This document shows positions 57,926 to 64,000 of a stretch of 64,000 nt of DNA, one piece after another. The stretch lies in NCBI GenBank assembly GCA_002900995.3, contig CM035315.1, forward strand, positions 1,953,826-2,017,825, given 5' to 3'. Position numbers and translations under genes: made by a program. Below the pieces are notes generated by a model. The model had not been told where the DNA came from. It saw only the letters and a list, made by a program, of their open reading frames with translations, and ran no database searches. Position 1 is the stretch's first letter. Each line of letters opens with the position of its first letter. This stretch comes from Ganoderma boninense (taxonomy: Eukaryota; Basidiomycota; Agaricomycetes; Polyporales; Polyporaceae).

Positions 57926-60699
57926 ATGGAGCGACAGAGGAAGCGGACCAAGTTGTCTGAGGACGCTCAGGGCGCTACCGCAGAAGCAGCTCGACCGGTA
58001 TGCTACCTCACCCGGATGCCTCTCGAGCTCCTCGCCGAGATCCTCTCCTACGCGCAATCGCCCAGAGATATCCTCTCCCTCTCGCGCACAAGCAAGCATT
58101 TCTGCAACATATTGGTCAATAACAAGCCCACGAATTTTATCTGGCGTCATGTCCGCGCTCAGGCCTACCCCAACCGGATACCCGACTTCACGCCGAACTT
58201 CACCGAGGCTTCGTATGCCGCGTTTTTATTCGACAGCAAGATATGCGAGGTACGTCCCGAGCCTGCACAGCCGTGATATACATTGACGTTTACGGAACAT
58301 TTTCAGGTGTGTCAGAAGAAGACAAGGGACGTCTACCACTCGTTCGCGCTCCGTGGCGCCGTTTGTGATCAGGCAAGCTCAGTCCTTCCTCTCATGTATC
58401 GATTGCACCGTGACGGGTTTCATTTGCAGCCACAATGCCTTCCTACTTGGCAGTAAGTCGGGATATCCAGGCCGTCTTGCAGCTTGGCTGATAGATCGGC
58501 AACGTCAGGGAACAAGTTCTCTACCTGGTCACGCCAACCGACGAGGTAGAGTACCCAGAATTTTCGCATTGGATGCCGCGCTTGGAACGCGCAGACGGTG
58601 AGTTGATTGTGCACGCCTTGTGATTGTTGGCCGGTTTTGGGGGCCGATCACTGCTTGGGTCGGTGGGGGGCATCGACTGCGGAACGAAGCTCCAGGCGAC
58701 GTCGAACTGGGAGGCTGTTACTTATCGCCAGCGAATTATCAGTCACATCGTGCGTTAATACACCCTCGGACGGATCTGGTCAAGGCCGGCATCAAAACGA
58801 CGCCCCGGGCTGCTTCGGTGGGACTCCCGCCGGACCTAGATCAGTCATTTCGCGGATAGATTCGCAAAGCAGTTGTGTAGATCCAAAAGACTGACTATGA
58901 CCACACAGGGATATACGCGGGCAAAGTTTACGTGCGAAAGTCAGACTGGCAAGCCGCCATCAACGAGCACAAGAAGGTACATCTGCTCGGTGGCGCAGCA
59001 CTGGAGGCCTATGTGAAGAAGACGCAGGCGTTGGCTGACGCTCTGCCTGCCCAAATCGAGGTGTGTTCCCTAGTGACGCGGTGCCTTCTCTCTGACTCCC
59101 ACTTCGGCTAGTTTCATAAGATACTCCGGGAATGGGGTCGCACCTATGATATCATACGGAAGCACATAGCGAAGTCCAACAACGAGTTGTGGGTGTCACT
59201 GTTACTCTCGTCTTGGACAGCAGGCTGAATAGATTGACTTTTAGAGCACAATTATTAGCAACAGGAAACGGTTGGCCAGTCCGAGACCTGCTCCATGCCC
59301 CTTCTTACAGTGCTATCCACAACGCCAAGAATCGCAGCTTAGCCAGCGTTACTCAGACTGGTGTGGTCAACCTGATGTCCTCGCAGATACAATTGCTTTT
59401 TCTCACACCTGAACCTCTGTAGACTTTGAGGGGTGAAGGACCGCGTCAAGGAGGAGATCGCAGAGAATAAGGAGCGGAAGGCGCGTCGAGAACGCGAACA
59501 CGCCCTGAAGGACCGACTCAAGGAAGTCAAAGCCACGTGGACCGACCTCAAGGCCAGCTGCAGCACACAGGATCCCCCTCCTCCGGCTACCCCTCCTCCA
59601 GCTATGCCGCACGTCCAGGAGTTCCGCCAGCTGCCGGTGGTGAAGATCTACGCGAAGCCCGGGATGGCGGGTTCGAAGAGTCTGACCGACCCGTTCGTGA
59701 AGTCGGTCCTCGCGGAGAACCTCGACCAATGGCGCAACTCGGCGCGCGCGGGGCTTGCGGCGGTGCTGGGATTTCCGGGATGGAAGACGATGAGCAAGAA
59801 GAAACTGCACCCGGTCGATCGGCTGACAGCCCGGTTCCGATGCCCGCGGTGCGATCGGGTTGCCACCGAAAACAAGGTCGGTCGTCGTTTTAGCCTTGCT
59901 TTTCCCATTTATGGACGTGGTTGACACCTGTTCGGCGTCCATAGACTGTTCTTCTCGACGGTGGCATGGACTTCGCGGAGACGTGTGAGCACGTCTGTGG
60001 CCATCTGAAGAAGAAGCAGCGGGGTAAGAACAGGTGGGACCCGGAGCGGTTTGTTCCGGATCAACGGGTAAGGGTCCAGGATCTCGCAGGTGTGGCTAAC
60101 TGCTCAAGCACTATCCTGCACTAGGCTATCGATTCGACCTTCCAGGTCCTCACGCTGTGCGGCACATCGTCGGCAGACGTGGACTCGATTCGCGTTGCTG
60201 AGGAAGTCGGAGATCGCGTCCAATGCCAGTCGTGCCGCTGCGTCATGGACGTCCGGAGTGTCGTGGGTCGCATTGCGAACTTTACAGTCACTGGTTACTG
60301 ACATTCCCCAGGGTCGGCACTGCAAACGACACGACGAGTGCACCTTCACTGTGCTTCGGCGGATGCCCCAGGATTGCGGCCGATAGAGCATGGGCTCGCG
60401 AACAAGCTCATGGCGTCATCAAGTGAGGCAGCCCGGCTACGCGACATGAAAACGTTTAGTTGCAGCCACTGCGAGCGGTCTGCTGCAGAGCCTATCACTG
60501 GGCATCACAACAACAAGACGTTCAGTTTCAACGGTCTTAGGTCTCATGTCAAGGAGAAGTGCGCTGCCTCCCCCAGACTGTAGAGCTCGTGATGTAGTTT
60601 GCTCATGGTCCGGACAGACACTCCATCGCTCGCATCGCGGATGAGGACTTCTACCAACAGAAGGAGGCCGCCGCGGATGCTGATGTGGGCACTGAATAG
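57926..60699 (+). CDS. F-box protein with C-terminal zinc-finger-like motifs
   Basis: The first ATG (57926) begins MERQRKRTKLSED; exon 1 (57926-58249) holds the F-box (LTRMPLELLAEILSYAQSPR, LSLSRTSKHFCNIL). Exon 2 from 58307 starts CQKKTRDVYHSFALR, half of a Cys pair motif. Later exons read EYPEFSHWMPRLERADG, IYAGKVYVRKSDWQAAINEH, a charged helix (KDRVKEEIAENKERKARR), a conserved globular part (FRQLPVVKIYAKPGM, RFRCPRCDRVATEN), then VQCQSCRCVMD and FSCSHCERSA with FNGLRSHVKEKH, a split zinc-finger pattern. The last exon ends DADVGTE at 60699. This large F-box architecture is common in agaricomycetes and presumably recruits substrates to an SCF ligase. Several middle exon borders are uncertain. 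Confidence 0.8.
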
Positions 60700-61711
60700 T
60701 GTCATCAAATGCACAGGTCTGATGTCTGTGATCGCTCTCGCCTAATTTCGATTCTCCTCTGTGTCTTCTGCTAGTGGCATTTGCAGAACTGGCACTACGT
60801 CATCTTGGCAAAGTGTACGCTCACTCTCTTGCTGCACGTGTTTGCTTGGTCCGAGTTCGCCTCTATCGATGCAACGTACGGCCATCTCACAGGCTATTGT
60901 ACCACTTTTGGGCAGCTAAGGGCATCTTCGATCGAGTACGGAGACTGTAATCAGCTGTTCTTGGCGATGTTATCCGAAGATGTATCCATGCTTGCGATGT
61001 TGCTTCTATGCGTCCTATGCGAATCTTGTTTCAGTCCACGAGCATGTGCGCGTCTTATCACGGGTCCAGCCGTCAATCTTCCGCGTAGCCACTTGACTGG
61101 TGGCGCATGGTGTACACTTCTTTCTCTTCCGTCATCTGCCAACAGGATTGAGAGGCGGCGGTAAGTAAGCTCAGAGCCTCGTTCTATCTGGTAGTCTATT
61201 GACGAAGCTTATAGGCTAAGCGAGATAAAAGCCATCGGTAACAAGGTAAGATGGAGACAACAAGACCCGTGGTGACCATGGAGCGGACGGGCCGTATGAA
61301 CCTACTTCCATCCGCTGAGTGATGCCTTTTACCCGCATCAGAATCTCATCATAAGGTGAGCCCCAATCACGTGTGTGAGCGCATGGAGCGTTATTCTTCT
61401 AAAGGCGACGACTGGCCCTTTCGCAGATCGCGAACACCTAAATCGACAGAAGAAGGTCACTGGGCCGAGCGTCGGCCTAGTTCCTTACGGCTTCCATTGG
61501 GTTTGTCCCTTGCAAGGTCGAAGCGACAACGTTGGAGGCCGAGGCAACTGCTGGGAACTGATGCCTGACGCATGTGTGTTCACGCCGCGTGAATGGCTCG
61601 GATGGACGCCGTCGCTGCTGTATAAAAGCTCGCCTCCAGCATGCCTGTTCTGTACGCTCTTGTTGCGTCTCTACCTGCCTTCGCCGATTCTGAACTCGCC
61701 TAGAGGTGGTC
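60700..61711. other. intergenic, no gene recognised
   Basis: A plus-strand frame (60781-61164) has Leu/Cys-rich segments but no start context, splice logic or known motif. A TATAAAAG sequence at about 61620-61627 lies 85 bp upstream of the GH47 start and is a good TATA candidate. Confidence 0.5.
61620..61627 (+). promoter_or_regulatory. TATA box of the GH47 gene
   Basis: The sequence TATAAAAG lies about 85 bp upstream of the ATG at 61712, a typical fungal distance when the 5' untranslated region is short. Confidence 0.55.
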
Positions 61712-64000
61712 ATGGCCTCCTTCTCTCTCCGCGCTTCGGTCGTCGCCCTTGCGAGCGTGTCTGGCGGCCTCGCCGCGAACATCCAGCTCCCGGGGCTGTC
61801 CCTCCCCGCAGACGCGGCGACGCACCGGCAGAACGTCAAGGATATCTTCATGACCAGCTGGGACGCGTATAAGTGGGTGTTGTCACCTTGACGACTTGTT
61901 GCGGTGCTCTGAATTTGCTCTCCGGGCCTCGGCTAGGCAGTACGCCTTCCCCCACGATGACCTGACGCCCGTGACAGCGAGCTGGACTGACGGTCGGAAT
62001 GGCTGGGGTGCATCGGTTGTGGATGCGCTTTCCACTCTCGTGGGTTTCCGCATTATCCTCATCCACCGCTTGGTCGCTGACGCGATTTTTATAGGCTATC
62101 ATGGGCGAGACGGTATGATCTTCTAGAAGCTAACATAGTCCCTTCACGCCTTGCTCATGTTTGACATATAGGATATCTTCGAGGAAGCCGTCAACTTCAC
62201 CGCAAGCGTCGACTTCACCCATGACCACTCTGGGAGCACCGCCAGGTTCGTATTCTCTTTGGCTTGATGCTTCCAAAATATGTGCTGACAAACCCCAGTG
62301 TCTTCGAGACTACCATTCGGTACCTTGGCGGTATGATGAGCGCATACGAACTGACGGATGAGAAGTATCCCGTTCTGGTCCAGCAAGCTCAAACTCTTGC
62401 GGACAAGCTGGCGTTCGCGTGGACTCCTGTGAGTCCGATACACACTACATGAACGCCAAAGTCTAACACCTATCCCTAGGGCAACACCATCCCTTACGGC
62501 GATATCAACATCAATACTACCGTTCCTAGAGTTTCTACAAACGGCATTGCGGGAGCTGGCACGGTGAGCCTTGGGCGCGAGATCTCTCTCATGGCTAGCG
62601 TCAGCAGATACTGACGAACCTTGCTTGGCTACCTAGCTCACATTGGAATGGTCGCGACTCGCGTAGGTCGACTACTAGAAGTCCTGGTTGTTGCCAGAAT
62701 GTTGATCTTCTCTCTTAATTGTAATCAGCAAACATACCGGTAACGACACCTACCGGACTCTTGCCGAGAACACCGTAAGGACCATTATTGCTCAGGTAAG
62801 TCGTCGTTGCGGGTGCATCTACCTGCGTTGGGGTGAAGTCCGACGCCGTTCTCTTCAGGCAATGCCCCTCCCTGGTTGCCCCGCCCAAGGTATTGACCCG
62901 ACGACGAGCAAGCCCATTGGCGCCTATGTCGTAAGTACCCCTGTCAGCATGCATTGCGCTCTCGAGGAACGCTGATCACGATGACAGACCTGGGGCGGAG
63001 GATCGGACAGCTACTTCGAGTACCTCATCAAGTACGCTCGCCTGACCAACACCGACGACACCATCTTCGCGGACAACTGGGCTACCGCCGTCGACTCGTC
63101 CATCAGGACCCTCCTGAAGGCATGACAAAATGCGATTTGCACACGTGTAGTAGTCCTTCTAACACTTGTGCAGACATCTACCGTCGGGAACTGGTCGTAC
63201 CTCGCCGACCTCGACGACAGCGGTACCATCCGCCACGTCGGCTCCCACCTCGCGTGCTTCATGGCGGGCAACTGGGTCATGGGCGGCAGGCTCCTGAACA
63301 ACCAGACTATTGTTGACATCGGCCTCGACCTCAATGAGGGTTGCTGGAACACCTATGCGAGCACGGCGTATGTGTTCCTCGTTCCTCTTTCGTTGTTCTT
63401 CAGCCCTCCTCTCACGCTCATGGCGATACTACAGCACCGGCATCGGCCCAGAAGCCTTCGGCTACTTCTCCAGCGACGGCAACTACACCGGCTCGACGCC
63501 CAGCGCAGAGCAGATCGCCTTCTACAACAAGCACGGCTTCTTCATCACGACCTCATACTACTACATGCGTCCCGAGGTGCTCGAGTCCAACTTCTACGCG
63601 TGGCGCTACACGGGGGACACCAAGTACTACGACCGTGCGATCTCCGCCTACCAGAGTCTCCAAAAGTCCCTCAAGACGCCCAACATCGACGCCTTCGCGC
63701 CGATCAACGACGTGAACGCGGCCGACGGCGGGCGGCTTTATCAACGACATGGAGAGCTTCTGGTTCGCGGAGGTCCTCAAGTACCTCTACCTCACCTTCG
63801 ACGACCCCGACCACATCAGCTTGGACGCATGTGCGTGCTCCGCTTTTCATCCCGTATGGTATGAACGTTCATTAACGTGCGTATTTTTAGACGTCTTCAA
63901 CACCGAAGCCCACCCGTACGTCGCGCCCTCGGCGAAGGCCTCCTACGGGAGCGGTAAGCTGGCCGCCACCTCGAACCAGCCCTTCAAGACGAACCCCGGT
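61712..64000 (+). CDS. GH47 class I alpha-1,2-mannosidase, 3' end cut by window
   Basis: The start MASFSLRASVVALASVSGGLAAN is a signal peptide. Exons 61712-61872, 61937-62039, 62095-62112 (an 18-nt microexon encoding AIMGET) and 62172-62245 are in phase, followed by several more. GH47 blocks appear in order: QYAFPHDDLTPV, GWGASVVDALSTL, TIRYLGGMMSAYELT, LTLEWSRLAKHTGNDTY, GGGSDSYFEYLIKYARL, HVGSHLACFMAGNWVMGG, YYYMRPEVLESNFYAWRYTG and DMESFWFAEVLKYLYLTF, with VFNTEAHPY carrying the calcium-binding Thr region. One extra base near 63730 (GGCGGGCGG) shifts the frame before FINDMESFW. Secreted or secretory-pathway trimming of alpha-1,2-mannose from glycans is expected. The stop codon lies beyond base 64000. 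Confidence 0.9.

Overview
This is a nuclear chromosome segment from a filamentous basidiomycete, almost certainly an agaricomycete (mushroom or polypore). Coding sequences are GC-rich and cut by many 50-60 nt introns with GTRNGT donors, CTNA-type branch points and YAG acceptors. The gene content fits: a DUF6533 membrane protein, lineage-typical F-box proteins, a HET-domain protein, expanded sedolisins, and an 800-residue protein with three RRMs and MLLE domains like Ustilago Rrm4. No rRNA, CRISPR array, plasmid or viral genes were seen.

Layout. 0-5.5 kb: an intron-rich DUF6533 membrane protein on the minus strand, a perfect palindrome at 3.0 kb, and a gene remnant near 5 kb. 5.7-9.6 kb: the Rrm4-like RNA transporter. 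10.4-14.1 kb: a tandem array of two intact and one decayed copy of an unrecognised ~220-residue protein family, with a fourth inverted copy at 24.0-24.8 kb. 14.1-19.1 kb: a gene-poor stretch. 19.2-20.9 kb: a Fus3/Kss1-type MAP kinase. 21.8-23.4 kb: an F-box-like protein. 25.2-30.6 kb: a divergent pair, an RMD1-like DUF155 protein and the ribosome-biogenesis helicase MAK5. 30.9-31.9 kb: a GNAT acetyltransferase. 33.8-34.4 kb: a small conserved protein. 35.7-37.8 kb: a HET-domain protein. 37.9-39.8 kb: a diamine-acetyltransferase-like GNAT diverging from the NAC beta subunit (EGD1). 40.3-45.2 kb: actin-interacting protein 1 and the spindle-checkpoint protein Mad3. 46.5-56.0 kb: three secreted sedolisin (S53) peptidases, one of them just downstream of a Tc1/mariner-type MITE. 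57.6 kb: tRNA-Cys. 57.9-60.7 kb: an F-box protein with terminal zinc-finger-like motifs. 61.7 kb to the end: a GH47 alpha-mannosidase that runs off the window.

Most genes are independent housekeeping or regulatory units rather than a pathway cluster. The two local expansions stand out: the unknown tandem family, whose members all end in a terminal exon coding only Tyr-stop, and the sedolisin cluster, which would secrete acid peptidases. At least ten places in otherwise well-conserved genes need a single-base frame change. That could be residual assembly error or real decay, and it limits confidence in several full-length protein predictions. Exon borders are given where donor, acceptor and reading phase agree; elsewhere they are marked as approximate.
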